A stretch of DNA of 64,000 nucleotides from Anarhynchus alexandrinus (GCA_008711295.1 VUYV01000074.1:186001-250000); one strand, 5' to 3'. Shown: positions 1 through 12,789, numbered from the stretch's first letter. The notes: generated by a model from the letters alone, not told the origin. Program-made: numbers and translations.

Positions 1-1061
1 GTCAATATAGCCATGCAGATCAGAGACAGAATTTAACATGATGATCTGAAATGAATCCAAGCACAATGGACTGAGAGAAATAACAAGCCCTTTCAATCAT
101 TGTTCCAAGGATCTGGGTTTGCCTTAAACATATATGACCAAACTACAGTTCCACCATAGGCAGTGAGTTCTCTTTATATATTTGTTCATGCAATGGCCAC
201 AGTTTATTTGCACTATATTTTGCCTTCTCAACATGTACATGGCCACTCCTGAACTGACCATAATTTGACATCATCTTGCTCTTTGCTAGGCTGAGGATGC
301 AGTCGTTTTGCATATGTATTGAGAGCAAAGGTATGGTATTTATAATGTTCACACAAACTTCCATAAAATAATTTCTGTATTTTCTAGATAACTGTTATTT
401 ACAGAGAAATCAAGGAATAAGCAGGTTAAACAGCTTCCTCAACACCAACCTCTTGATCCAGGGAAGTGCTGAAATGAGACCACTAAGAATAAGATTTTCC
501 TTTCAGTTGCATCATTTTTATGGCACTGTAGTTCACTGGCATTATTCCATTTTAAACCATGATGAAAGAGAAAGAAGAGAGAAACTTTTTCTTACTTTAA
601 AGAGTCTCCTTACCACTAGACCTGCCTAATGAAAGCAAAAGATTTGCATTTAGCTCCAGGTAAGCAGTATTACCCTTTGGCTACCAATGTAAATCTGGCA
701 ACACAAGTGGTTACACAAATAACGTACAAGTATTCAATTATGCCTTGTTGTTCTAACAGCTAGAAAATACACCACAATTTCAGCAACAGAAAAACAAGAT
801 GTTGAGCACAAATTACTAGCAATTTTAAGCCTTAGACTTTAATATATGTCAAGTGTATTACTTCACTCTGCTGTTTAAAGACAGGATAACTGGCTATGCC
901 TGTTAGCAGCTCCAAGGGAGCATGGTAAGTACACTTGCAAGCACTGTAGACAATGAGATGAGCACAGATGTATGGAGGCAATAGGATGTATATTCTAGGC
1001 TGATAGTGCTCTAAGAAAAGCCTTGAGAACAAACCTGAACAGGTTTTTAGCTGATCTTTGT

Positions 1062-1390
1062 TACAGAATCAGTCTAGAATAATTCAGGTTGGCAGGAACC
1101 TTTGAGTGTACCAGCTGCTCCTCCCAATTTAGGGCCATCTTCTAACTTGATGACAGCGCACCCTGTTGCCTCTTCCAGGTCATTGATGAAGTTGTTAAAC
1201 AGGGCAGGTCCCAGCAGATATCACTACACCACTCCACTTGATGCCCACCTCCAGGTAGAGTGTGACCATTACTCTCTGAGCCCAATTATGCAACTAGTTT
1301 TTAAATCCATCTAGTTGTCCACTCATCCAGACTTTAACATCCTAGCTTGGATACAAGAATATTGTGGGAGATGCATCTGGTCCCATGGAC
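1062..1390 (-). mobile_element. CR1 LINE 3' fragment (decayed)
   Basis: The left part resembles the antisense of the CR1 3' untranslated end (agaatcag...ggttggcaggaacctttgag). The middle part on the minus strand encodes GPALFNNFINDL, matching the reverse-transcriptase stretch usually seen as GP.LFN.FINDL. The rest aligns by eye to the downstream reverse-transcriptase region. Frame breaks and an apparent internal deletion between the untranslated end and the RT part show it is dead. CR1 is the dominant LINE of birds and other sauropsids. Open frames of 70 and 102 codons on the opposite strand are by-products. Confidence 0.8.
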
Positions 1391-4300
1391 CTGTAGGGGT
1401 TGAATATTCTCAAGCAGTCCTTGATTCAATTCTTTTTCACTTCCAGCAGTTCATCTTCTTGAATCCTGCTTCTAAACACAGAGGCCAAGAGACCTTGTTG
1501 GTGAAGAAACTGAGGCAAAGAAAGCACAGAGTACCTCAGCCAAAGCTAAAGGGAAAGTTATTCCCTGAATGTGTTACCAAACGCTGTTTTATTATGATCA
1601 AAGCCAGAAAATTAAAAAACTAGATCATCTTGGAGTAGCCTCAGACTGGAACGTGAAGTCTATGTATTTCTTCTGAATTGCAAATCACCTTTGAGAAAGT
1701 AAGCCTTATCCACTTTGTAGCTCTTACCCATCAGAGAGGTCACTGACAAGTTGGACATTTTTGATACTCCAAGCTTCACTGAAACTACAGAGCAACACTG
1801 TCATGCCCATTTTTTTAGGAAGATGTTTGTTTTAACCTGATACACTCAGCATAAGCCACAAAGCAAACCTATTAATATTGCCAGCTATGGTGCTACCCAA
1901 CAGGGCATGAGTCTTCGTCCTGCAGGCATCTCTGCAGGAGAAAGCATAGGAGTAATCCAACGTCCATTTAAGAAATCAACCTTACAGAACATTAGCATCT
2001 CCCATACTTCTTGCCAGACTGAAGAAAGTCACTTTCAGTAAGCTGGAGAATACAAGAGAGTAGCAGTTTAGAAGAGGAGGGCCTGCAGAAGCAGCTCAGC
2101 ATGGAACACAGAGCTGCGGTGGGGTTCCTTCATGACAGGTTAGGCCATCTGAAAGAAGTCACAGTCTACAAAGGTCAAAGTGCTTGCTGTGGACAGATTA
2201 TTCAGCCTTTTGTGTATGCTGTGAAGATGCTTGAATTCCTAGATTTTCTCTCAGATGAACCCTGGGGTATCTCCAATATTTCTGTATCTTGCTCATGGGT
2301 AATGATATTTAATCAAACAACTATCCCAATAGAGATTTACCTCAGGAGGTTTTATTAACCACATTTGTATGTCAATAAGTCACATAAATCCTGCATTTCC
2401 TTATTGTATCTTGTTTATTATTTCAGCCACTATTTCCTGCTCCTGTTTAATCTTCTGGCTTCTACTCAATCCAGTGTTGATTTAACCCAGCAAATCTATT
2501 TTACTGAACATATTTGCAATCTGATAACTCAGATAAACTGTTTAACAAATATTTCTGTAACAAATGCACACCCTATTCCTGAAGGTCCTTTTGAATGCTC
2601 GTGTCCTGGCCCTGACTCACTCATAATTGTGATAGGAAATGCAACCCATCCATGGCCCAGTTATATTAATGTTGTCATAGTGCCAAACACACAACATGAA
2701 CAAACAACCTGCAAAGAATTTAAAGGATGATGTTGGTATTAAAGATAGGTACTGATTCCTAATTCATTGAGTGAGGATATCTCCCATGGGACAAGAACTC
2801 TCTGGCCCTGTTCTTATGCCTGGGGTGTAGGATGCTATTTTCAACAGGGACAAATAGATACTGCTCTCCGCAACCTGTCTGAAATTGGGCTACACATGGG
2901 CATGCCCAGATTGATCTTTCTAGGATGGGCTGCAAACACAGCTGAGAGGTCCCTCCAGAGAGCATGGCAGACCCCAGGAACTTAGAATACCTTTAGCACA
3001 ACCCTAAGCGACTTAAAATAGCATCAAGCATATGTGGACAGCCTGTATATAAATCTGACAGGCTGTCTGCAGATATCTGGGCAGGAGGCAGGCAGATCTA
3101 GCAGGAAGCATATCATGCTCTTAGTTTTTGAAGATTGCTCTCTAAGAGCTCTGTGGACATACCCAAGACGGCTCAAAATTTGAATGCCCAAGAAGACCCC
3201 AAACTAGACTCATATCTTGATTTTCCTGCCTGTAAGAAAGGTAAGTTACTATTTAATACTTAATGCAATGCTTGACCCCTGCCTAGAATTAACCTCTCTT
3301 CCAACTTTGATGATAGTTTCAAGTTGGATTTGAAATGCAACACTGGCGTCAAATAAATTGCTAAAAGTATAGAAGATGCTGAATTGCTAGAAAATGCTAG
3401 CCCTTGATGAAGTTGTCTCTTCCTGGGCTGCAGTCCCTGGTACAACAGTTGCTATGGTAACAGACTGTGGCTTATTAAATACAGGAACATCCATTTTTCA
3501 AGGTGCAATAAAATTAAACTATTTTGTTTTGTAATCAAACATACCTTTTTACATCAATTTTGCATTTTAAAAGCCACCCTTGCCAAACTACAGTCAACAT
3601 TACGATTTAATTCACAATAAACAAATGAATATTCACAGTTCCTTTTCTGTATGCATTGTAATAAACGGGCTGCTGTCACTTACTTCAGTGTCTTAAACAC
3701 CTGAACTTCAAACTTAGGTATTGACAGAGCTAGAATTCATTGGAGGAGAGCCATGGGTCTTTTGCAAAACAATCATATGAAATCACTCCTGTAAAGTCAT
3801 TGCGGAACACAGTATGAGTCTGTTCCGGGATGAAATACCATTAATAATCATGATTCAAGTTTATTTATAAAACACTTTGAAACCACATGCAAACATGCAG
3901 CTAGGAACAATTCCCAAAAGAGCTCTCATAGAATAATCTAAAACTTAAACTGTTTCAGGATTGATAACTTGCTTCAAATCACATTCTCATCAACCCACAG
4001 AATATGCCAAGTGCATATAAAAGAAAAAAAAGTAAAAAACAAACTTTGAATCTCAAGGGCGTGGGGATCATAAAAGGCATTAAGAATAGGCAGTGCTATG
4101 CAAGCACTTAAAAGGGGCTCTGTCAGATTGTCAGCGGTCCCATGGATAATACATAAAATAGTGCAGAATTCAGCCCTAGCCTTTCACTGCGCTGTAGTCC
4201 TAAATAATTATGTTTGTCACTGGAGTGAGAAGATCTACCTCTGCCTACATCAGGGGAACAGCTCCACTGTGTTAAGATGTCAATACTTAAAACAAAGTCA

Positions 4301-4540
4301 CATTTTATAGCTACGCAGACCTTCCACATGGGAACATGTCCATTAAATACTGTGAGGCATCCACTGGTAATTAACTGTTTGGCATTAGTGTTATATACAC
4401 CATACAAAACCCAGATCAAAGTCTCCAGTTGCCACTTGCAATCAAATTTCAGTTACTAGGTTATGAGAAATTGATGACGCCTAAGAACTGCAGATATGGA
4501 GGTACAGAAAACACATGGACAAAAAAAAATGCATGCTTAC
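1391..4540. other. MCF2L2 intron (continues past the left edge)
   Basis: Non-coding. Open frames up to about 120 codons occur on both strands but lack splice sites or recognisable protein similarity. The stretch 1-1061 is likewise without any feature I can support. Confidence 0.7.
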
Positions 4541-4660
4541 CGGTACCTTCATTTTAAAGTCATCTCGATAGAGTTTAATGCCAATGTCAGCGATTGTCCT
4601 TTGGATAAAGCGGGAGGGTCGCAGAACAAACACCAGCTGCAGGTTTCCTGGAAATGCTCC
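4541..4660 (-). CDS. MCF2L2: MCF2L2 exon: Sec14/CRAL-TRIO-like domain, last exon inside the window
   Basis: A 120-bp exon of exactly 40 codons read leftward, phase 0 at both ends. Acceptor is tttcttgcag; donor is GTACCG|gtaagc. It encodes GAFPGNLQLVFVLRPSRF, then IQRTIADIGIK and DDFKMKVP. The segment FPGNLQL.F.LRP..F.QRT..DIG is strongly conserved across MCF2, MCF2L and MCF2L2; the PSRFIQRT variant is MCF2L2-like. The following exon should continue with the IIMVNS..DLHGYID region. I searched 1-4540 on this strand and did not see it, so the rest of the gene lies beyond the left edge. A CTCF-like motif sits in the intron just upstream (5019-5031). Confidence 0.93.
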
Positions 4661-5907
4661 CTGCAAGAAATATAAAACCATTAGAAGGCACAACTCTGCC
4701 TTACAGGAAGGCCAAGGGAACTTTCAGCCAAGTGTTTCCTAAAAGGGGCAAAGCAGGTAGGACTTCTTGAACCTAGCTCAGTCCAGCTGCTAATAATATC
4801 AGCTGTTCATTCAGCACGTGCCCATAGTCACAATCTCCAAAGCCAACAGAAAGACTGGCCCATGAATTTTACTGCCCAGCCATACATTGCCTTCTGATAT
4901 GGATTTAGCACAGAGCTCTAAAGTTTCTGCACTAGAGCCCCCTTCCCCCAGATTCGAACCACACCAAGCCCCCTTTGCACTACCACGCCAAAGGTTTTCC
5001 CATTTTTTTAGACTGCAGCCACTAGAGGGCAAGACTGTCTACCTACAAAAAGTGGCTATCCACCTTGGACTTGGTGAAAGAAGCCGGTGGCACAGATGAT
5101 TTCCCCAGGCCGACCTACCTTCTCACTCTGGAAAGAATTTTTAATCTTTTTAACCTCACATATTTTTCCACACACACAGCCACTCAACGTATTCATCAGA
5201 CATGGCCCTGTCTGTAACACCCAGCCTACATCTCTCACGCACTCCTCTGAGCTCATCGAGCACAAAAAAGAACAACTTCTAGAACAGAGCAGCTAAAAAG
5301 CACTGTGAATGAAAAGCAATTCTCTCTAAATTTCTTGAAAGAACTTAAAGTTGTCTTGGTCATCCCTCCATCCTACACCTCTGTGCATAAGTGCTTGCCC
5401 CTCACACAGCACGTGTTCCCGGCAACGTATAAAACCAGCTGCTTTTATTAGCACTGAAAATCAGTGCTTAGCTCTGACTTTTGCAAATGAGATATCATAA
5501 TCTATTAAGAGTTTCTGACAGAGATCACTTACTAGCATGCAAACACAAGTCCCTTGGGATCTGTTTCTTTCATAAGCAGGCCACGCCATCACTCCTCAGT
5601 GCACATAAGGGTACCTTTGTTATACCCTTCTAGGAACCAACTTCAAATTACTAAAATGTATAATGCAGTCAACTCAGCAAATAAGGAATTTGCCCTAATT
5701 CAGCAGTAAACAAGGCTGTATAATTTGTTACTGCAGCTTCCTCCCTCTCTTATTTAACACTCACGAGCTTCAGGGCAGGGGAGAATCTGCATCCACAGCC
5801 AGAAAATGGGAGTTAAAATGAGTACACAAGACTGTATCCTGCACTGAAGGTTCAGCAGATAATTTTAATTTCTAGAAGATAAACAAGGAACAAAGGCAAA
5901 CACTTAC
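4661..5907 (-). other. MCF2L2 intron, about 1.25 kb
   Basis: Bounded by gtaagtg at 5907 and tttcttgcag at 4661. Holds the CTCF-like motif at 5019-5031; nothing else recognised. Confidence 0.9.
5019..5031 (+). promoter_or_regulatory. CTCF-like motif, forward orientation
   Basis: CCACTAGAGGGCA matches the CTCF core pattern CCANNAGRKGGC without a mismatch. It lies in the MCF2L2 intron between the exons at 5908 and 4541. Binding cannot be judged from sequence alone. Confidence 0.45.
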
Positions 5908-5998
5908 TGCTATCCGTGTCAGGGATGCCTTGACTGCACTCCATTTGTCCCGTCGTCTGTCTATGATGATGATGAATCCAATGCTGGCAGCCTCCAGA
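5908..5998 (-). CDS. MCF2L2: MCF2L2 exon: core beta-strands of the Sec14/CRAL-TRIO-like domain
   Basis: A 91-bp exon read leftward, acceptor tgttttgcag and donor ATAGCA|gtaagtg (near-perfect). One base completes the Ser codon from the previous exon; then 30 full codons follow, ending in phase 0. The peptide contains LEAASIGFIIIIDRRRDKW followed by SAVKASLTRIA. The hydrophobic strand ending in I-D-R-R-R-D-K-W is diagnostic of the DBL/DBS Sec14 module. EAASIGFI with ASLTRIA fits MCF2L2 better than the MCF2L or MCF2 versions as I remember them. No disrupted codons. Confidence 0.93.
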
Positions 5999-6692
5999 CT
6001 GCAAAACAGATGAAATAAGTATGCTGGGTTACATGGAGATACTCTCTTTCAAAAGAAGTGTACTGCAGCAAAACACAGCCTCCACCAGATTACCCTGTAA
6101 GCCCATTATGAAAATCCAACGTACAGTGGAAAGAATGAATATTTGACAGAAATTCACAAGAAAAAGAAAGACGGAGTTTTTTCTCTTTCCAGTGTAAGGC
6201 TAGCACCTTACACAAAACATGAATATTTTATCTTCTAAATCTCTCAGCTGCTATGCTATTCTGCTGCCAAATCTAGGTGATACAAATTGTTCAAGATCAA
6301 AAATTACACTGTGTTGTATTGAAGGCAAACCCCTCAGTTCTTGTTTTCTCTGCAAAATTATTCAAGTTATTAGACACCCCTCTTCAGTCTTCATTCTCCA
6401 AGTATGCTGACATCTGACAAGGGCACTTAGCTCCAGGGAGTCAGTATCTCCCCACTGTCCTCACCTTGCCTGTGTACACAATGCCCCAGGAATTCTGGTA
6501 GACAAAGCAGGAATTGAAGTGTTATATCTTGCCAACCACAAACTGGTTCTAGGGTTGCAAGTCATTCAGAAGTATCCTTTTAACATATTGGCTAGAATAG
6601 CAGTTACTGTTCCTTCTCAGTACTTTTCAAGGAGGATCTGTGAGGCACAGATTTGATGGTCCCATCTATGTAGACCTCATAAATATCCCATC

Positions 6693-6717
6693 CTCTCTCT
6701 CTCTCTCTCAAAAAAAA
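6693..6717 (+). repeat. (CT)n microsatellite with A-run
   Basis: Seventeen bases of alternating C and T followed by eight A. Intronic. Confidence 0.9.
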
Positions 6718-7543
6718 TCCCACTTTGGTGTGCAGGGCTTCAGTGGGACTGCTCTACTCTCTGCCTTTCATTAGTGCTCAGAGTTGGAGAGAAGTTCTTG
6801 GAAGTTAATAAGCACACACTGAGAAAAGTCTCCAGAAAATTCATTATAGCAGGATGGCTCAGTCATCTCTGGACAAATCAGAGGCAGGCAGAAAGAGGAT
6901 AAATGTTGTCATAATCAAAGGACATACTGCAATCAAACATCTAATTACAGACTTAAGATCAAGAGAAATTGTATAAAACATTTCCTTGATGCCTTTTCCA
7001 TTGTTCATGCAAGAAGCATCCCAGGAACACCATTTTCATGGGTCATTTTGTGCAAAATCATGTCAATAGTCCACTGAAGAGCACCAACAATACCAACTCA
7101 GAGCTTCTGCTGCAGCTCTGCAGGATCCAGAAAGCAACCTGGAAGCCACAGTGTTGTGCAAATCTGGGATGCCATGCAAGTGCTCCTAATAGTTCATGGG
7201 GGTACTAGGAAAACTCACTGAATTTCCCACCTCAATATTTTATATGCATTCTTCTGAGAAGTACAAAATTCAATGACAATAAACGACCTTTCCTCTTAAG
7301 TACTGCAACATGAAGTCTTTATGCAGAGGACAGAAAATGTGTTTGCAGCCATGCCTCTCAAGCACAGGGAAGATAATTTGCCAGTGTCTTTTACATATAT
7401 ATACAAATATATGCATATCCTTCAATAGCCTGACAAGTGTTTCAAGGATAAAAATGCCCAGCATGGTATCTATCTGTTTGCTCTAGGTGTTAGGAAAAAA
7501 AGGTTCAGAGGAAGGCAACAAAGAAATTGTGTGTATTACAGAT

Positions 7544-7997
7544 TGTTACAGAATGGGTGTGAGAAACTATACACAAAAGTCTCAACCTGGGGAGGTTCAG
7601 CTCTTTCTTCAATGGCCGGTGTCCAAGGAGGACAGACAGGACTCTGTCTGTTCGTCTGCTTTTGATCCTGATCCGTGCATTCCTGAATCCAGATCCAGAA
7701 TCCAGTTCCCATCCATCACTGAGTCCAGTCTGGGACTTTCCCAGTGTCTGCCAGTGATGTGATCATCATCCTGGGAGCTTGATACAGTTTTGTATATATT
7801 GCATATATTTTCATTATTTTCTTTTTATTATTTTATTAATATTTCATTAAAGTAGTTTATTTTCTTCTAAACTCATAAGTCTCTTTCCCTCTCTTCCTCC
7901 TCTCCCAGAAGAGAGATGGTCTCCCCCCTCTGAAGGGAGAGAGGTCAGAGAGCATCTGTTGCTCATCTCAGTGGCCAGTCCAGCCCAAACCACAACA
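7544..7997 (+). mobile_element. Probable solo LTR of an endogenous retrovirus (ERVL-like)
   Basis: The sequence has the layout of avian ERV LTRs. A mixed 5' part is followed by an AT-rich block with attaaagtagtttatttt, then a pyrimidine-rich run (tctctttccctctcttcctc), a purine-rich counterpart, and an end resembling ccaaaccacaaca. The left boundary (tgttacagaa) is a guess and no clear target-site duplication was found. No gag, pol or env coding sequence is present nearby. The open frame at 7487-7762 lies largely inside it and is not a gene. Confidence 0.5.
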
Positions 7998-8492
7998 CCT
8001 TGGAAAAGGCTGTCTCTTTAATATGCTTTATATATTTTTGACAGCCATGTTCATTTTTAAGAATGATGTTGAAGCAGGAGGAAGATGGGAATGTAAGAGG
8101 ACATAATTTGAATCAAACAGATCACCAAAATATGGCCTCTACTCCAAGGAAACAGAGAATATATGTTGTAATCAGCATCTAATTATGTTTTCAGCTCAGA
8201 ATCACACAATCAATTTGTAGCTGCTGAATATCCCTCAGACAATAATTGGACACATAGGATTGGGTTCAAATCTGATGCAGTTTCATTGAAACCAGTGATT
8301 TATAACAAAATGACCAACAAAGTAGGTGTGTTAGTTGAAGTTAACAAAATGCTGATGTTGGCTTAAAGAAAGAAATATATCATTCAACTAATATCAGGTT
8401 AATAAAAATGAGAAAAATCTGTTCTTCGCAAAATTTATGATGTAGCTAAACCACAAGTAACTATATCCATAAGCACCATATTCACACAAGCT

Positions 8493-8600
8493 GACGGCAC
8501 ATAGGAATTGCCTTGTTCTGCCCATCTGCCTGGCTTGAGAGACTGACTAAAGGCTTTCTAAAAGGAGTGTAGATGGAGGACTGGAGGCCTAAAAGAATTC
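8493..8600 (-). mobile_element. Possible CR1 remnant
   Basis: ggcacataggaattgcc resembles the antisense start of old CR1 3' ends; similarity fades quickly to the right. Weak call. Confidence 0.3.
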
Positions 8601-9997
8601 AGAATCAAACCCTTATAATCACACCTTGATGAGAAAACTGCAATGGGAGTCACTGACAAGACAGCATCTGCCAAAAGCAACAAGTACAACTGTGATTTAA
8701 ACAAACACAAAAGTATTTGTGCCAAGTAAAACTTGCCTCTGTGCCTCAGACTAAATTTTAAGTCCCATTTTTAGAAGTCCCTCAAACCTGTAGATCAGCA
8801 GTCACTTAAAAGGAGACCTTTGCTGTTTTTTCAAGTACATGTCCATGATCAAGCAGCTCATTTTTTCACATGTTCATCTGCATGGGGATTTGTAATAGCA
8901 CAAAAGCATCCAGGCATCAGATGCAACAAAAAAAAAAAATAATTCATAGATAATAGGAACAAGAGCTTATGAAATACAAATAGAGACGAGAAAATGCAAG
9001 ACAGAAGCAGCAAAGGAATTTTCTCATTAAATTAGGCTTGGCAAGAACGGTCATGGGGGTGGGGAGAGCTGGGAATAGCAAACATAGGGGAATATGAACA
9101 CTGCTTTTCAGTTGCCACTGCAAATCACAGTGTTGCAGCCCAGTTAAAAAGACAGACTGAGGAAATGAAAGATTAAATAGATACTTATATAATGACTTGG
9201 ATTTAAGTATGAGAAAAGAGCAAAGGAGAGCAAAACACCACTGATCGTGCAGTCTAGCTATGGTTGGGCACTACTTGCAGCTCTCTCCCTCCAAGATCAA
9301 GTGTAGTAGCTGCAGCTGGCTGGCAAAGACAAAACCTGCCAACCAGCGAGCCTGGCACACTGGGCTGAGGGGGACAGCACAGCTGGAACACTTTATTACA
9401 CAAACAGTGCAGGTACAATCCTAGCTGTGGAAGAGTATGAAGAACAAGCCAAGGCATGAAATTTAAGAGAGATTTGTCAGGGTAAAATGAGAATCAGGCC
9501 AGTAAGCAAACAATTCAGTTACCTATTGTGGTATATATAATTTACAACATTGAACTTATTACATTATCTGAGATAAAATGGGTAAAAAAATAGAGAACAG
9601 ACTTAAAAATTACATGATCTGAAGAAGGAGGAAAAGAGTGGAAAGAGAAGATGAGAAAACCATGTGCTACTAAAAAGCAAAGCAGCTGACCAGAGCACAG
9701 AAGAAAATATGGGAGAATATCTACATCACTCAAAATCAGTCTGGCAGACTACGTAAAGGCAAGCCGCAAAGAAACCATTCAGAGATACACCTCTGTAAAT
9801 CTTGGCTGCTATAGTTTGACAGATGCAACATGACAAGGGTCTAGACAAGAGAGGTACCTTTGGACAACAGCAAACTCAAAATGGGCCTGTAACCCTGACA
9901 CAGACAGACCTCAGCCTTCTGCAGTGTTATTCCCTGCTTTTCACCTTGATGTTCAGGATGGTATCGTCTTCACTGAGATAGGACAATGGAATTTGCA

Positions 9998-10052
9998 TGG
10001 GTTTTTTGTTTTGTTTTGGGGTTTTTTTTTTGTTTTTTGTTTTTTGTTTTAC
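9998..10052 (+). repeat. T-rich (TTTTG)n low-complexity tract
   Basis: About 55 bases of T runs separated by single or paired G. It may be the tail of an antisense retroelement, but no body is recognisable next to it. Confidence 0.8.
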
Positions 10053-10308
10053 TAGATAGTGCTGATTTAAGACCTAAATTTAGCTAGGGAAACAGAGAGA
10101 CTGTCAGCAAGTGATCCTATTTCAGTCAGCAAGCCAAAAGACCATACCAAGGTCTGAATGTCATTTGGCACTAAGGGATACATGCAGGCAAACAGCTGTG
10201 GGAAGATGCCTAGCCAGGATGGCAGCATTAGCACAAGTGGATTTACAGCTGAGAAACCCCACTCATGTGTGTATCCAGAGGAAGAGAGTTTGTTTAAAAA
10301 CAAACACA

Positions 10309-10328
10309 CTCTCTCTCTCTCTCTCTCT
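10309..10328 (+). repeat. (CT)10 microsatellite
   Basis: Ten uninterrupted CT units in an MCF2L2 intron. The open frames of 110 and 133 codons that run through it are low-complexity artefacts. Confidence 0.95.
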
Positions 10329-11329
10329 AAATGTTTTCTCGGTGTCAGTACTGCAACATCTCTACCCTCATTACAGAAATGCATTGGGGTTTCTCCAGTT
10401 CTCTGAAAACAGGGATTTGAAGACAATCCTGCACAGCAGATAAACATCAAGTTTACCTCCAAATCCAATTCTGGTATATTTGCCTAGATCTACAGATGTC
10501 TGGCAAAGAGGTTCCCTTTCCCCAAATGAAATGTGTGCAATCAGCGGAGCTGTTCCATCCTCAGCTCTGAATTCATGTTAGCCCTTGAACACTGATCTGA
10601 GAAGGCCAGGAGATGTCAAATTTCTTGACCTCTTTTGGAAGGAGAGAAGGGCGCCTGTTTATCAAAGTAGTTGACACATGCCAATTAGAAGAGAAGGGAA
10701 TTCCATCCATGGAATAAAGCAAGTAAAAAATGGTTTTCTGGCCCTATCTATTGTAAGTGTGCATGCATAGAGGTATGCATGTGCAGACATCATGTTACTC
10801 AATGTTTGTGGACATGTATGTATGTAGACCTCTTCGGTGGAGCACTCTTGTGAGCAAGTGTTGAACCAGAGCAAAAATTAACCATATTACAAAAGTCTCA
10901 CTAATCTTCCATCCTGGAGAGTAGTTTGTGTTTTAAAGCCCAGAAGTGCAAGGTTTACTTACAGTCCACCCCAAAATACTGTGGTATGCCACAGCTGGTA
11001 AAACAAATTTGCTCAGCAATGTCAAAGACAAATGCATCTGAATAACAACATTTGCTGTCTATCTTTATCTTTTCAATGTTTCATCATACAGGCACAGAAG
11101 ATCGATCATTCCAGAGGGACTTAGAAAATTACTAACTCACTGAGTGATATCTTCTGCAGTCATAGATCTTCTCTCCACAACTAGCTTGCTTTGTCCCTCA
11201 CCAGCTACATAAAAGGTGGGAAGTTTCAAAATAGTGACTCAAGAAATGCAGTCAGTCTTTCCAAAAGCATTTCAACAAAGACTAGCAAACTCCCTGGAAA
11301 ACTCACTTCGCTACAGTGTGATCTATGAT

Positions 11330-11555
11330 TGAACCTAAGAGTTAAACCAATGTGCCAGTAGGCAGAAAATGTAGGTTCAAACCCCAGCCTCTCACTGACC
11401 TTGAACAGGTCATTTAAATCAAACTGAATAGTCACTTACTCAACACAAGTTTTGGTGAGCCTGTCTGTAGCATAAGATATTACTTACACATACCTCATCA
11501 TCTGTAAAATAGGCATATTGCGGCTCTCCTGACTTACAAAGTTTTGAAACTTAAT
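11330..11555 (+). repeat. MIR/CORE-SINE relic
   Basis: It contains the tRNA-like B-box region (ggttcaaaccccagcctct), then cactgaccttgaacaggtcattta and ctcatcatctgtaaaata, in the order found in MIR elements. Strongly diverged. Confidence 0.6.
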
Positions 11556-11589
11556 TCATCATTCTTTGTGCATTGCTCTGGAATTCCTC

Positions 11590-11960
11590 ATGGGAAAAGA
11601 AAACACAAAACTGACAAACTGAATCAAATCAAAGGTCCATCTAGCCCAATACCCTGTCTCCAGTGTTGGTAGGCAGTGGATACTGAGGAAAAAGTAGAAG
11701 GAAAGTGAGAAGGACAATCTTTCTCTTGGTATATTCTCTGAAGTCCCAGCATTAAAGAATATATGGATTTCTTCAGCCAGAGTTTTCATCTGAGCCATTG
11801 TGTTCAGCTGCCATTGATGGAGCTATCCTTCATGAATTTGGCTAATTTCTTTTGAACCCATCTGTACTTTTGGCCTTCACACAGGCTGAAGAAGCATAAA
11901 GCAGTTCTGTCCATCATATTAACAATGTAATGTGCTAGTTCCACAACATGTGACAATGTT
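11590..11960 (-). mobile_element. Old amniote CR1 fragment, antisense
   Basis: It contains the characteristic antisense string aaggtccatctagccc near 11631, and further right gccattgatgg...tatccttcatgaattt...ggccttcaca. These are hallmarks of the CR1 type abundant in turtles and crocodilians and present as relics in birds. The right boundary is uncertain. It lies immediately after a MIR relic. Confidence 0.75.
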
Positions 11961-12775
11961 ACTGGGAATCACCCAGGAGCATACCAAATACAAAGAACTG
12001 GAAAACTAGTTTTGTGTTTTTCTCAGCTACTATTGCTGTTTTATTAACCCTGAAGCCAGTCATCCTCCCAGTCCTGAAGCTAGTGAAGAAATACATAAGA
12101 CAGAGTTTCTCCTGGTAGAACAAAAGCCCTACAGAGCAGAGTGAAACAATGAAGCTGTTAAATTCACAGTGTGTGGTTTCTCTCAGCTTGCTTTGGCAAC
12201 TCAGTATGGGGAATACATGTAGGTGGAGCTGGAAAACTTCTTACTCAAACTTGAAGGAGGCACGTTTTCCCGTCATCATCCTCTAAGCACCTTTATACAC
12301 AAGACCACAGGAAATAATAAATCCCTGCTGTGCTTCTAGCTAGCACAAACAGCCATGGTCCACAGACAGGATCAGGGGACTGAAAAAATATAAGCTCTTT
12401 TTTTGGATAAACAAAAAGTAATTTAGCAGCCATGCCTCAGCACGTTTCCTCAGAGCAGTGGGTTTGTTTCACTATCCTTGCACAGCTGCAGGCAAACAGC
12501 AAGGAAAACATCCTAGCTGTGGAGCAATCTCCCAGTAAACGAAGCATCAGAAAGCATGTGGTGCTTGCCAGAAGCCTGTCAACAGGGTACCTAGCTTGCT
12601 TTCTCAGAAAAGACAAAACTTGCACAAAAAGATGCACTAAGAGAATAAGCAATAGCAGGACCTATGTGAGTTTGGATACTTCCAGATGCAACCCTCCCCT
12701 TGTTACATCCAGTGTCCCTGAGAGTTTTCACAAATGGCCCCTCTTAGCTCCATTCTGATCTGCTACCTTTACTGC

Positions 12776-12789
12776 CGCTCTTCCGATCT
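12776..12789 (+). other. 14-base exact match to an Illumina adapter end
   Basis: CGCTCTTCCGATCT equals the 3' end of the common TruSeq/P5 adapter. The bases to its left (actgc) do not continue the adapter. It lies within the intron between the exons at 13020 and 5908, about 230 bp from the exon. It may be residual adapter in the assembly or a coincidence. Confidence 0.6.

Noticed and set aside
7487..7762. 91-codon plus-strand frame
   Set aside because: Lies almost entirely within the probable LTR and has no similarity to retroviral or host proteins.
10067..10468. 133-codon minus-strand frame
   Set aside because: It runs through a CT microsatellite; composition, not selection, keeps it open.
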